64,000 bases of DNA from Guadua angustifolia (Eukaryota > Streptophyta > Magnoliopsida > Poales > Poaceae), in the NCBI GenBank assembly GCA_036346375.1, contig CM070520.1, positions 48,751,854 to 48,815,853 of the forward strand, in the 5' to 3' direction. The notes beneath the pieces were generated by a model. The model was not told the DNA's origin. It saw only the letters and a list, made by a program, of their open reading frames with translations, and searched no databases. This document shows, piece after piece, positions 10,037 to 22,009 of this stretch. Numbering within the stretch: the first letter of the stretch is position 1; each line of letters opens with the position of its first letter. The translations under genes and the position numbers were made by a program.

Positions 10037-13000
10037 ATGGAGGAGATATGTATTGTTGACAGTGGCACAACAAATACTATCCTAAGAGAGTCCAAATACT
10101 TCCAGTCAATCATGAAGAACACTGGAAGAATTACTACAATCGCAGGAAGTGATTCATATATAATAGGTTCTAGAAGAGCCACAATTATACTGCCAATGGG
10201 TACAACTTTGGTAATTGAAGAAGCCCTTTTGTACCCTGAATCAACATGCACTCTCTTAAGTTTCAAAGACATCCGCGCCAATGGGTTTCACGTAGAAACC
10301 AATGAAGAAAATGGCAAAGAATACTTGTGCATTGTGAAGCATGCGGTATGTGGAAAAATGATATTAGAAAAATGTCCTTCATATGAATCTAGGTTGTACT
10401 ACACGAAAATTCATGCACCCGAAGTTTATACTTCTTTGAAAACTGTTTTTAGAAGCTCTGAATTATTTTCTTTGTGGCATTGTAGATTAGGCCATCCTGA
10501 TCTTAGAATGATGAGAAATATAGTGAACAACTCATAGGGTCATGGCATTAATGTTAAGAATTTCCCGAATCATGAAGATTTTGTGTGTCCTGCATGTGCC
10601 ACCGAGACATTAATAACTAGACCCTTTATTATGAAATTGCAAAGTGAAATCTCTGCATTCCTGGAACGTATCCAAGGGGATATTTGCTGCCCGATTCAAC
10701 CCTTCTCAAGGCCGTTTCGATATTTCATGGTGCTCATAGATGCTTCCTCGAAATGGTCGCATGTATGCTTGCTTTCAACCAGAAACCATGCATTTGCAAA
10801 GTTGATCTCACAGATCATCAGAATTAAGAATGCATTTCCTGATCATCGTGTGAAGTCCATCCAAATGGACAATGCCGGCGAATTTACTTCAAAGGCATTT
10901 GATGATTATTGCACAGCAATAGGAATAAAAGTTGAGCACTCTGTATCGTACATCCATACGCAAAATGGACTAGCCGAAGCACTAATAAAGATGATCAAAT
11001 TCATTGCTAAACCGCTATTGCAGAGTTGTAACTTGCCCAACACCTGTTGGGGACACGCAGTCTTGCATGCAGCAGCTCTCATCAATTTCAGACCATCGGC
11101 CTACAACATCCATTCGCCTATGCAACTAGTGCAACGGGTCATCCCGAAGATTTCCCATCTCAGAAAGTTTGGATGTTTGGTATATGTACCTATACCACCC
11201 CATCAGCGGACTACAATGGGCCCTCTCCGCAAGTTCGGGATATACGTTGGTTATGAAAGTGCATCCATAATTAGGTATTTGGAACCCATGACTAGAGACT
11301 TGCATACAGCCCGATTCGTGTTGTATCTTTAGCGAGGACCGTTCCGTCATTAGGGAGAAATCAACCTTTGGATGAAAAATACCGGAAATCATATGGCATT
11401 CATTGGGATCCCGCGCATGACCAGCGCACTAATAAAGCAAATCAAGAAGTCCAGAAGATAATTGATTTGCAAAACTTAACAAATGAACCGCCTGATCATT
11501 TTGTGATCTGAAAAGCGTGATTAAGTCGCATTACGCAAGAAATGCACGAGAGAGGGTGGAAGTACCAAAAAAGCGAAGGTATCCTCATCTGTTGAGAGGC
11601 CTCAAAGGAAAAGGACAGAAATCGGCTTCTCAAACCCAAAGTACCCGGAGATGTCTGGAGAAAACTAGGCAAGAGGACTTACCACAGCCAATCACAAAAA
11701 TGCCTCAAGGAAAGAAGGGGAGCCAGTTGAGACCTAGCACTGGAAAGAAGCCTATGGAAAAGGTAATTCTAGATTTGAATCTTTCATTGCAGAAGCCGCC
11801 GGAAACAATGTGTGCGCACATATGGGCGATGAAAAGCTAAAGGAACTTGCTCGTGTGATGGGAATAGAAGTGAAGAGCAAGTAGAAGTGCATGAAGCACC
11901 CCATGACGAAAGGATCATAAATTTTGTAATTACAGGAGAATCCCTGAATAGAGCAACAGCCAATGTCGATGCATACTTTGCAAAGAAGATCGCCTCGATC
12001 ATTGATCCTGATCCCGAGCATGCATCTCTCGTAGAATGCAAGAAAAGGCTAGATTGGAAATATTGGAAGAAAGCAATCACCGCAGAGTTAGTCTCTCTGA
12101 ACAAAAGAGAGGTGTTTGGGCCAGTGTGCCGCACGCCTCCCCATATAAACCCCATAGGTCACAAATGGGTTTTTGTTCGTAAGAGGAATGAAAACAATAA
12201 AGTTGTAAGATACAAGGCAAGACTCGTTGCTCAAGGTTTCACTCAACATCCTGGGGTTGATTATGAAGAAACCTATTCTCCGTTCATGGGAGGAATTACG
12301 TTTAGATATTTGATCTCAATGGCAGTTAACTTGAAGTTGAAAATGAAGCTAATGGATGTAGTCACAGCATATCTGTATGAAAATTCGGATTCGGAGATAT
12401 ACATGAAAGTACCGGAAGGTATCTCTATCCCGAATCAAGATAGAGCAAATAGAAACCTGTACAGTGTGAAATTGGAGAAATCACTGTATGGGCTAAAACA
12501 GTAAGGAAGAATGTGGTACAATCACTTGAGTGACTTTCTCTGCAAGAAAGGCTACACAAACAGCGAAGATTGTCCATGCGTATTTATATAGCGATCCCCA
12601 AACGGATTCTGTATAATATCCGTTTATGTAGATGACTTGAATATCATTGGAACGGATGAAGAAATTGAAGAGGCATGCTCATACTTGAAGTTTAAGTTTG
12701 AAATGAAAGGCTTGGGTAAAACTAAGTTCTGTTTAGGCTTGCAGCTTGAACACGTCCAAGAAGGAATCTTAGTACATCAATCAGCCTACACGCAAAAAGT
12801 GTTGGAAAAATTTGGTTTTGAAAAATCATATCCTGCGAAAACCCCAATGGTCGGAAGGTCACTCCAAGTAGACCAAGATCCATACAGGCCTAGAGAAGAG
12901 GGGGAGGAAGTCCTGGGAGCGGAATTCCCATATCTGAGTGTAATTGGTGCGCTCATGTACCTTGCAAATAGTACTAGGCCGGACATTGCGTTCGCCGTGA

Positions 13001-13656
13001 ATCTGCTATCCCGGTATAGCACAGAACCCACCAAAAAGCATTGGAAAGGGGTTAAGGACATTTTCCGTTACCTACAAGGAAGCAAAGACCTCGGCCTATT
13101 CTATAGAAATATTAATGAACTAAACTTGGTCGGTTATGCCGATGCTGGGTGCCTATCGGACCCACATACTAGAAAGTCCCAAACGGGATATGTTTTCCTT
13201 TGTGGAGGAACAACAGTTTCCTAGAAGTCGTCTAAGTAGACTCTTGTCACGACGTCGATAAACTACTTGGAAATCATTGCCTTCTATGAAGCCTCCCGTG
13301 AATATGCATGGCTTCGAAGAATGGTTCACCACATCCAGAAGTCATGTGGTTTGAACATTGAACAAACTCCGATGACCATCTATGAAGATAATGCAGCTTG
13401 TGTTGCCCAAGTACAGATGGGATATGTGAAAAGCAATCTCACGAAGCATATCAACCCCAAGTTTTTCTATGCTCATGAATTGCATAAGATGAACGAGATT
13501 AAGGTACTGCATACTAAGTCATGTGAAAATCTCGCAGATTTATTCACTAAGTTACTCCCAGCATCTACTTTTGAAAGGTGCGTTAAAGGAATTGGGATGA
13601 TGAGACTTAGAGAAGTGCAGATTTCAGGAGGAGATATTTCACATACTCCTACATAA
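10037..13656 (+). pseudogene. copia pol remnant: protease, integrase, RT, RNase H
   Basis: Protease: IVDSGTTNTI near 10052 (DSG active site). GAG-pre-integrase: LWHCRLGHPDLRMM with CPACATE after it. Integrase core: the three acidic residues are visible in GDICCPI, QMDNAGEF and NGLAEALIKM, between about 10670 and 10990. RT: VRYKARLVAQGFTQ near 12208, SLYGLKQ near 12484 and the catalytic YVDD at 12625-12636. RNase H: LVGYADAGCLSD near 13126, IYEDNAACVAQVQ near 13378, and LADLFTKLLP. Breaks: stops at 10535, 11330, 12502, 12588 and 13222, and frame changes around 11340-11890. The order integrase before RT is diagnostic of copia. The ORF end near 13654 is followed by a G-rich polypurine tract before the 3' LTR. 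Confidence 0.9.
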
Positions 13657-13902
13657 ATCTTGAACTTGAAGTTTGAGTACCCAACGTGATCTTGAAGATT
13701 AATATTGAAGTTTGGGTGAATTGTACTCTTTTTTCCTTAGTGAGTTTTTCACGGAAGTTTCTCACGTAAGGTTTTTGATGAGGCAATTCGTGCAACACAG
13801 CAAGCGTATGCTATGTACTCTTTCTCCAAGTATTTTTCCCACTGGGTTTTTCTGGAGTTTTGATGAGGCATATGTATCTCACGCAAAAGGCCCAAGGGGG
13901 AG

Positions 13903-14116
13903 TGTTAAGAAACCCTAAAGCCCACGAAGACCCATAATGGCCCATTTGCCGAAACCCTAGATGGATGCTATAAATAGAGGTGGGGTTCCCCCTTATTGTA
14001 TGCATGAGAGAAAACAATAAAGAATTCATGTTCCTCCGTACACTCTGTCTCTCTGTTCATTGTATTCGATCTGTCGAGAAACCCTAAACTATACCCGGTA
14101 GCAAGATTTCTCAACA
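13903..14116 (+). repeat. 3' LTR of the copia element
   Basis: TGTTAAGAAACCCTAAAGCC to TTTCTCAACA, paired with 7482-7696. CCCAAGGGGGAG directly before it is the polypurine tract. Confidence 0.95.
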
Positions 14117-14121
14117 ATAGC

Positions 14122-14890
14122 GTCAGTAGCGGTTGCGAGCAATCCATCCACCCCAAGGTGGAATTCTCCTACGCATCAAAATCACGTCACATTCGCAGCA
14201 GTCATCGCTTGCGGCAACGCGAGAAAGAGGAAACACGAACAGAACAAAGAAGGCTCCAGATAAAAGCGAAAATTTTACTGTTCTAGCCTCTTGCGTGTTT
14301 AAAATTTCAGAAATAGCCTCTTTCAGTCTGAAATTACAGAATTGGTCCCCTGCCATGCAAAATCCGCTCCTCCACTGCGCTACACAATTGCTTTCCGTTT
14401 TTTTCTTGGGCGGGACCACCTTGCCGTGACTCAAGCGCGCTGCTCCCGCCGAATCACTGCTCCGCGCCGCTACTCACTCTCCCGGCCGTGGGGCCCGTCG
14501 TGTCGTGCGCCTGGGCGCTGCTTCGCCCAGCGCAGCACGGCCCTAGGCAGCAGCGTTTCTCGAGTGCTGCACGGTAGGGCCCTGTTCTGTTGCTTTTTTA
14601 GCTGGCCAACAACATCTCTCGACTGGGTTTTTGTTTTCCACAAACGTTTGTTTCTGTAGTCCTATTTCGGTAGCACTAGTTCGGTGGTAGAGGCACATAA
14701 TTTTTTGAAAATAGCCAAGATCGCAATGAAATTTTAGGAGTAGTCCTTTGTGTTAAATTTCAGCGGATGAGAAACGCTAGAAATTTTTGTTATGTATTTC
14801 TAGAAATTTGTACTGTTCTAGCTCTTTTGGAATACATAAATAATTGACGCCAGTTGCTATTTCCGCGAATAATTGACAGTAAAATCCTAA
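14122..14890. other. Unassigned sequence right of the copia element
   Basis: No gene supported. ACTGTTCTAGC occurs at 14279 and again near 14812, each time near TTTAAATTTC or AGAAATTT words, which hints at a degenerate repeat or the ends of an old element. The reading frames here have no recognisable domain. Confidence 0.35.
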
Positions 14891-14899
14891 GGCTATGGT

Positions 14900-15911
14900 C
14901 AACGGGTCAGTCAAACAAACCCCTAGCTCGAGCCCGAGCTAGGAGGCCTCTGACCGCGTCGTCGACCGCGCAGCTCCCACTCGACCATGAGCTAGGGAGC
15001 TACTCGATCATGAGCTAGGGAGCTGCTCGACTATGAGCTAGGGAGCCTCCCGACCTCGAGGTAGGGAGATAAAGAACCAGCTCCCGTCTGGGGGGGTCCA
15101 GCTCGGAGATCTAAGTCGAACATTCAATCGGCGGTTACCAAGATTCTTAAATGAGGAAGTCAAGCCAGACGTGGGCGGCAATTCCAGGGCGGTTATGATC
15201 CAGCCTTAATGCGCATAAAGCCACTCTTCTAGGAATCTCTCCCGGCGGTTTTTGTTAATAGGCGGGAGAGGCATAAAACCCTCCTGAAACCCACTCAAGG
15301 CAAGGAAGACACACACCCAAGCTTAGCATTACACACACACGCTCAGATTACAGGAGCTCAAGTTAGAAAACATCCTTTGTACTCAGACATAGTGAATTTC
15401 TTCACCTCTGGGCAAGACTGGAGTAGGGCTATTACCCATTCTGGGGCTCGAACAAGTATAATTCTTTGTGTCCACCTTCTTTTATTTGTCTCCGACCATT
15501 GGAGCAGGAAATTCGTTCCTTCGGTGAGTGAGGCCCGATTCAAGTCCCTAATTCACATCAACCCTCGTTCACTTTTGCGGTCAGGTGATCTCGATCGTCG
15601 ACGGATCTCTTATTTGGACTTTGTTTTGAAATTTCTTTTGGAATCATAACCCTAAGGACCTTATCTTGATATTTTTCAAGTTTTATCAATTTTGGATGCG
15701 TAGATCTAGAGTTATTAAAGTTTCTTGACGATCAAGTTTGATATTTCTTCACAACCGAGTTGTTGAAAATCTTGCTCTATTCATGTTGTTTTTTATGTTC
15801 TTAAACCTAGTGTTTGCTCTATAGCACTAGCTAGTATTTTTGAAGTGATTTTTGTGAGAAAAATTTTAATTGGCTCCTATTCAACCCCCTAGTCGCTAGT
15901 TTCGGTCCTTT
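14900..15911 (+). mobile_element. LTR retrotransposon fragments (gypsy-like then copia-like LTR ends)
   Basis: The first part includes GGCATAAAACCCTCCTGA and GGGCTATTACCCATTCTGGG, which resembles the transcribed leader of many grass gypsy LTRs. The last part ends CCTATTCAACCCCCTAGTCG, a style common at the 3' end of grass copia LTRs. No target duplication or partner LTR was found in the window, so these are fragments assigned by resemblance only. Confidence 0.4.
14968..15070. repeat. Tandem repeat, about 26 bp, three to four copies
   Basis: CATGAGCTAGGGAGCTRCTCGA-type units follow each other at about 14985, 15009 and 15033, with a diverged unit ending CTCGAGGTAGGGAG. Confidence 0.8.
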
Positions 15912-16247
15912 AGATGTGCACTTGAAATTCAACTTTGAGAACTCATTTGTCCATTTGTATTGTAATAAAGTTATAACACTACGGAACTATGTATTAAAAA
16001 GAAAATCTATTTATATCATCATCATATATAATAGCCAATCCAAATATTCACAAATATATTTATTATTCAATGTTCGAATAGTTTGGCAGCACTCATCCTG
16101 TTACCATGCTTTCTCGTGACAAGAGTAATCTTGTTGAGCATGGAAGCAGCAATAGGAAAGATTTTAGTGGTGATAGTTTCAACGAGATTGGGGCAGGGAT
16201 GCGTCGGAAACTTAAAACAGTTGTTTTCACATCTGGATAATTCATAT
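15912..16247. other. No feature seen
   Basis: AT-rich sequence without a supported gene or repeat. Confidence 0.4.
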
Positions 16248-16897
16248 TACCTCGTTCCTAAATATGTGTTATTATATGATAGTATACTTTCACCAAGATA
16301 CATATATAAAAGACTGTATTATTCCTGTTTATTGGATCAGTTATTGTTCTTTAAATGATGTGTCTTACTTTCGTCCATGGTAGTGCATTAGGAATAGCTA
16401 AATAGGAGAGGTATACAAGGAAAAAATGATAAAAAGTTATCTCAAAATTTTATAATGATATGTATTCAGAAATAAAATTTTAAAGCTAGAATAACATGTA
16501 TTTAGACAGAGCAAATTTCATGAAACCCCAGGTTTTACGGTCATTGTTGCATAAAACCCCCAGATATTGAGGCTTGTGTCACTTAACCATAGGTATTATA
16601 GTCATAATATTTCATAAAACCCTACCACATAACAATTACTCCTCCATAACCACGACCGCACATGACAACAGCGAGCTATTCTCCCTGTTCGATGCCTCCA
16701 ACTGATGATGAAGGACCTGCACGCCACTACTTCCAGCAGCTCATCTTCACTGTGACTATAATACCAAGGGTTTTGTAAAATATTGTGACCATAATGCCTA
16801 GGATAGTGACACTAGCCACAATACCTGGGGTTTTATGCAATAACGATCGCAAAACTTTGGGTTTTATGAAATTTACTCATTTAGAAACAGAGGGAGT
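16248..16897. mobile_element. Stowaway-like MITE interrupted by a second MITE
   Basis: The left end ACCTCGTTCCTAAATATGTG and the inverse of the right end (from CTACTCCCTCTGTTTCTAAAT at about 16880-16900, plus the ACATGTTATT piece now left of the insertion) match as TIRs of the CTCCCTCCGTTYCTAAATA type. With the inner element removed the length is about 270 bp. Confidence 0.55.
16509..16878. mobile_element. Mutator-type non-autonomous element (about 370 bp)
   Basis: TIRs of about 74 bp: GAGCAAATTTCATGAAACCC at 16509 matches the inverse of 16805-16878, and the match runs on through TTGCATAAAACCCC and GTGTCAC. The flanks are ATTTAGACA on the left and ATTTAGAAACA on the right, a 9-11 bp duplication with a 2-nt difference, as expected for Mutator. 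No coding capacity. Confidence 0.75.
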
Positions 16898-17500
16898 AGT
16901 TGACATCTTTTTTCCTTCATTTAAATTAAAAGATGCCAATATAATTTTTTTACACGTTGTCAATGTCAGTTGATGCTAAGGATATCAACACTTTCGGCTT
17001 AGCTCGAAGAATTCGTCCATACCCGCAGACTTAGAATTTGGGGCATTTTTTTACACTCGCTTTATTTTCTGATAAGTTATCTGCAATTTTTTATTATCAG
17101 TCAATAATATACGTGCCGGTGTTAAGAATTTCCTACTAGGCGCCCATTAAATTTGTCGGACAAGATTGGGCAAATAGCGAGTAAAACAATACCGATAATT
17201 AACAAAGGTAGGTAGGTACTCCAGTCGATATCATACCAAATCCAAATGAATCGCCCTCTTTCAGTAGAATAGATGGGAGTACTGTTGGAGATACCCATAT
17301 AAAACTAAGGTTCATTTTTCCAAGAGGATATCAAGGTTTCACACCACTCCGAGGTCCCAAATGAACACAAGCGATCTAGCTGGTCATCCATAGAAATGCA
17401 GTTGTCGGCACTTTTTCGCCTGACAGGACCCTGTCAACAGACAGGGCTTCTCCTAGAACGGAGACTAAGGTTCACTAGAGGGCGTCTTCGCGATCAGAAA
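16898..17500. other. No feature seen
   Basis: No supported gene. Short, low-identity stretches only. Confidence 0.4.
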
Positions 17501-17765
17501 CCCTAATGGCTCTCACACGGGGAATCCCGTGATCAACAGACCAAAAAACACAACGGTGTACACAGGTTCGGGCCCCCTGAGACGGGTAACAGCCCTACGT
17601 CCTGCTAGATCTTTGTTGATGTGTATTGAGCTGGTTACAATGCACTCTTTTTTTTCTTGTGTGTTCTTCTTTTTCTCTCCTCGATCCCCCTCCCCCATAC
17701 ACTGGAGCTCCCTTATATAGACTGGGTTGGCTCGGGCAGGTGAGAGGATGACATCCTGGTGATTT
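17500..17765 (-). mobile_element. Gypsy-like LTR fragment, minus strand
   Basis: Read on the minus strand it has a TATA-like CTATATAAGGGAG (plus 17711-17723) followed downstream by GTAGGGCTGTTACCCGTCTC and GGGCCCGAACCTGTG. This is the same leader style as the plus-strand fragment at about 15410-15450, in the opposite orientation. No partner LTR identified. Confidence 0.5.
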
Positions 17766-18059
17766 ATGACTCATTTATTACACTCATCAGAGTAGCCCTG
17801 TTCCTTGAGCCTCATTTAATGTCGGTGTATGGCTTCGCCTGGTCCGCCTAGGATGCGACCTTCATGCGATAGGTTAGGTGTGAGGCATTAGAGGGATGGG
17901 CCGCTGTCGTGTCGACCGTAGAATTCTTCACAATCAATGGCCCTGACACATCATGTCAGGCTCAGACATAGCATGTCAGGGGAAGGAGACTTCGAGGCGA
18001 AGCCTCCTTTTCATCCTTTTGTCGCTTTGCGCCCGTGAAGGCATGATCCCCGCCGCCGC

Positions 18060-18900
18060 CAGGTGCCACTGGTGATGCGGCGAGCAAAGCGTGATTGCCC
18101 ACCTGTTCGCCAGGCCACCACGTGGTCCTACGCCAGGCAGGCGGGCGTGATCGCCACCGCCGCCAGTTGCCACTGGCCGGCGCTGGCGCAGCGGCGTGAT
18201 TGCCCACCGCTCGCTAGGCCGCCACAGGTCGATGCTCGGCGGGCGGGCGTGATCGCCGCTTTGCCCGGCAGCCGCCACGTGGACAAACACCAAGCGAGCA
18301 GGGCATCATCACCCACCTGCTCGCTAGGCCGCCACCTGGGCCGACGCCAAGCGAGCAGGGCGTGATCGCCCACCTGCTCGCCAAGCCACCACCTGGGCCG
18401 ACGCCCGGCGAGCAGGGTGTGATCGCCCACCTGCTCGCCAAGCCGCCACCTAGGCCGACGCCCGGCGAGTAGGGCGTGATCGCCCACCTGCTCACCAGGG
18501 CGCCACGTGGACCGACGCCAGGCGAGCAGGGCGTGATCGCCCACCTGCTCGCTAGGCAGCCACCTGGTCGACGCCCGACGGGTAGGGTGTGATCGCCCAC
18601 CTACCCACCAGGTCGCCACGTGGACCGACGCCAGGCGAGCAGGGCGTGATTTCTCACCTGCTCGCCAGGCCGCCACCTGGGCCGACGCCAGGCGAGCAGG
18701 GCGTGATCGCCCACCTATTCGCCAGGCCACCACCGGCCGCGCGCTGGTGAGTAGGGCGTGATCGCCCACCGCTGCCAAGCCGCCATGTGGTGGCGCTGGC
18801 GCGGGCGTGATCGCCCACTGCTCGCCAGGGCGCCACTGGTGGCGCCGTGGCGAGGCATGATCGCCCGCTTTGCCCGCCAGCCGCCACGTGGGTTGCTTTT
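18060..18900. repeat. 57-bp minisatellite
   Basis: About 14 units of GTGATCGCCCACCTGCTCGC followed by CAGGCCGCCACCTGGGCCGA and CGCCRGGCGAGCAGGGC. Unit starts at 18362, 18419, 18476, 18533, 18589, 18646 and 18703 give a period of 56-57 bp; outer units are more diverged. Because 57 is divisible by 3, the minus strand reads as a 19-residue repeat (WAITPCSPGVGPGGGLASR). An 18-bp direct repeat CCTCATTTAATGTCGGTG flanks the region at 17810-17827 and 18984-19001. Confidence 0.95.
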
Positions 18901-19119
18901 ACTGCGGCGAGATGGTACCCTTGCGTAAAGTCGTCGACATAGCCTCAGGTGCGTCACCGGAGCAGCGTCGATTTTCTTTTAGACCTCATTTAATGTCGGT
19001 GCGTTCCTAGATGGACCCACCACTTCTGAACACGCAACCATCTCAGTCCTCCCCACTTCCGTTGATTTTTTCTTGGGATCCGAAATGTCGCGCACCTTAG
19101 CCTTTGCATAAACCGACTG

Positions 19120-19241
19120 TGTGAGGGGCTTATATATACACACACCCATACTAAGCGATTCACGCTCTCTGATCTCTGCGCACTTTGCTCTTAGCCCTTT
19201 CAACTTCTTTGCCTAAAGCCTACGCTCTTGTTCTTGCTCCC
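19120..19241 (+). promoter_or_regulatory. TATA-type promoter of the gypsy-associated gene
   Basis: GGGGCTTATATATACACAC at 19125-19143 is followed by about 100 bp of pyrimidine-rich leader before ATG 19242. The spacing is typical of a plant core promoter. Confidence 0.55.
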
Positions 19242-19730
19242 ATGGCTCAAACCTTTCCATCTTCTTCGATCGACAAGGATAGGCTGGGGCTGCTCTCCAA
19301 AATCGCGCCTGAGGGTTCCCTCAACCTCCGCCATGGAACCCTCATGCCGCGAAGTGCCCTATGGGAGATCATCGTCTTTGCCTGGAGATGCTGGCGGGCC
19401 TTGTACCGCCCTTCTCTGAGTTCTTCCTCACCGTCCTTCATTTTTATGAAATCCACTATCTTCATCTTACCCCCAATTCCATTCTCATTCTCTCCACCTT
19501 TGCATACCTCTGTGAAATGTTCGTGGGGGTAATGCCCAACCTTCCTCTCTTTCGCTATTTCTACCTCTGCCACGGCTCTTCTAACGGCGGGATCACGGGG
19601 AGCTGCCATTTCCGTCTTCACGCCGAGTTGGCCGCCCGCTACATTCCTCTCCAGCCGAAGTCGAACTGGAAGTCATGGCGGAGCGACTGGCTGTATATCG
19701 GCGACGACAACGGAGTCGACACCCTTTGTA
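19242..19730 (+). pseudogene. Gypsy-associated Transposase_28-like protein, truncated
   Basis: ATG 19242 opens MAQTFPSSSIDKDRLGLLSK and runs to LMPRSALWE. The homologous frame then shifts near 19365 to a second frame with PPFSEFFLTVLHFYEIHYLH, LTPNSILILSTFAYLCEMFV and GVMPNLPLFRYFY. This pattern (LTPN, then CE-FLG/VGV-P, then a W/F-rich segment) is that of PF04195, the 'putative gypsy type transposon' domain often found in a separate ORF of grass gypsy elements. The frame ends in DDNGVDTL and is cut off at 19727, where a minus-strand LTR begins. It is therefore broken both by a frameshift and by that insertion. Confidence 0.7.
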
Positions 19731-21720
19731 GCGACCCTCCTTTTTGGTACAGAATACCAAGAAGGATGATCTATGTGCATTCAGTACTAGTCCCATGATC
19801 AGTAGCTAGTACGCACATTTATAACAATTGGAATCACAACCATACACAATATTATTAAAGCAGAAGCTATTGTTACAGAGTAGTCTTACAATTTAGTATA
19901 TTGTAGCAGAAGAAGCAAAGTCTTGTAGTGTGCCCATCCAACCCTCAAGCAACTGACAAGGCATAAACCATAGAAAAACTTGCTAAGATAATTCCCGCTT
20001 CCTGTGTCAACTACATGTCGACTGGAGGTTCACTATCTTCACCTAAAAATGGTAATTGAGCAAGGGTGAGTACTTTCGTACTCCGCAAGAATTTTGCAAA
20101 ACCTATAGTATATGCAGGCCACTTCAAAGGAAAGGCTTCTACGGTTAATTTGTGTAAAGCAGAATTTGATTTGTAAATCAGATTGTAATTTGCAAAACGG
20201 AATTTGTAAAAGCAAGTTTGACTGATATGAAAATAACAAGTAAAGCATAAGTAATAACTCACAGTCCTCCACGAAGTGAGCATCGAGACATCCCATTCCT
20301 GTCAACACCATTCTTTGCCAACACAAGGCAAATAGATGAAACCAACCCTTTTTGAAAATAAGAAAACTTCTAACTATGAGATGACTTTACCAAGTGCCCA
20401 TGACCACGGGCGCAGCTTTTCAAAAAGATTTGACCCTCTACAGAGGTGTACAGTTTTACCCACAAGAATTGATCATCCCCTTTTGCCAGGCCAGTAACAC
20501 ACTTCCTTTGGTGTGTCGGTAGGGAGATCAAAACATAACCGTTACATTACCTAGTCCTAGCTTTGCACCAGCCCGGTGACGACAAACCCATATTATGGTG
20601 GAAGAACTCAGAGCATAAATATGATGGAACTCCCCATTATGGCGTACACCATTGTATCGGTAAACGTTTGTTTCATTATCACCTCGGTGTGGATGTCCCT
20701 TTGAGCAATCCATAAAGGGATAGCCCGTACTACTCCAGCCTTCCAATGTGCAAAGCTAGTTCTAGGTAACTTAGTAGGTTAAGGCTGTCCCATACCAGCA
20801 CTTGTGGTTGTACGTATTTCTTGGCTTGAAAACAACCCATAGTTCGGTCCTTAATCCGACATGGGTGATAATCTCCCCCTACACTACGTGCAAGTCCATG
20901 CACATCCGGCTATTGCCAGTAATCACCCGCATCAAAACTATAGTTTTGTTTTGAGCTTTTATACCAAAATACCAGTAACCATCATCATGTCCCAATATCT
21001 CAAATGACCAGTTTATCCAAATTGTTCATACCAATTCAAAAGCATGGCTAAGCATGATTATTAAATCGCATATACCTAGAGTGACATTATGGCCCTGTTT
21101 GGGAGAGCTCTAGATCCCAGCTCCAGCTCAGAGCTGAAACTTATAGGCTAAAATAAAGTAAATTAAGTTTATATTTTTTAGTCTAAAATATAAACAAGAT
21201 GATCTACCTAAACACTCTTAATGTACCCACAGCTCCAGCTTCACAGATTTCTGGAGCTAGAAATACCCTGCTCCACTAACTCCATAGATTTTGGTGGAGC
21301 TGCAGCTATCCCAAACACCCCCTATATATTGTCTAACCTTAATTTTAGGTTTATCAAGGTTCGCATATCAATACTTATCAAGGAAGTTCCATGAGTCTAT
21401 TGGTTTAACTACCATTGCCCACAATATAGCAAAGTTTAATGAACATACGCATGCAGTAAAACAAATAATAAAACATTTGTAAAACTGGGATCAGCATGGT
21501 CAAAGGGGGTGCTTGCCTTGCTCAGGCTCTGGAACGTCGGAGTCTATGCGTAGATCGATGAAAATAGAGCAAATAACAACTTTTAAATAGGACAAAAAGA
21601 AATCAGATAGAAAATCAAATAGAAATCTACTACACAGAATATGTGTGATTTTGGGTTTAGAGTTTCTTGATTGTATGTGCTTTATTACGAATTCAAGATG
21701 CAAAAATTATTTGGATTAAA
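19727..21720 (-). mobile_element. Gypsy-type LTR (family L1), minus strand, right end unclear
   Basis: It begins on the plus strand with TGTAGCGACCCTCC, abutting the truncated gene to the left. It carries two boxes shared with the LTRs at 24675, 40654 and 59889: the hairpin GAGTAC-TTTC-GTACTC at 20068-20083, and CTCTACAGAG with TTTACCCACAAGA at 20436-20471. A third shared part near 21490-21530 (ATCAGCATGGTCAAAGG with GCTTGCCTTGC) matches the 26110/42650 region of family L2. The far end and target duplication were not found. Solo LTR or fragment. Confidence 0.6.
21091..21322. mobile_element. MITE with GGCCCTGTTTGGGA ends
   Basis: TIRs of about 18 bp: GGCCCTGTTTGGGAGAGCT on the left and the inverse of AGCTATCCCAAACACCCCC on the right. 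The interior is rich in CAGCTCCA words. This end type is common in grass hAT- or Harbinger-derived MITEs. I could not fix the target duplication. It lies inside the LTR-like sequence 19727-21720. Confidence 0.7.
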
Positions 21721-22009
21721 TTAAGACATAAATCATCAAATGGTAAGTTTTATGATCCGATGTTTGTCTAAATGTTTTTATTTGAATTAATTTAGAGAAA
21801 TGAAATGTTTATCTTTTATTGTTTTCTAGATCCATTTTACTTTTATTTTTGAACCTAGTTGATATATAGATATTTATTCATTTATTTTTTATTTTCTTAT
21901 CTTATCATTTATGTTTATTCTTACTATTTATTTATTTACTAATGTTATATATATATTTGTTTTAGTTTATTTTAACTCTTCTCTCTTTTTTTATCAGCTC
22001 GGTTTTCTT

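Larger units (their letters stand above)
7482..14116 (+). mobile_element. Ty1/copia LTR retrotransposon, complete but dead
   Basis: The two LTRs are of equal size (7482-7696 and 13903-14116). The 5-bp target duplication ATAGC is perfect (7477-7481 and 14117-14121). The coding order gag, protease, integrase, reverse transcriptase, RNase H identifies the copia superfamily. By hand I count about 17 differences over 214 bases between the LTRs (roughly 8%), so the insertion is old. The coding region has several stop codons. The 2.3-kb leader before gag is unusually long and full of repeats. Confidence 0.95.

Noticed and set aside
18128..18778. 216-codon minus-strand reading frame
   Set aside because: Made by the 57-bp minisatellite, whose period is a multiple of three; no other coding evidence.
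18060..18900. Repeat-spacer array like CRISPR
   Set aside because: Contiguous tandem repeats without unique spacers, in a plant genome.
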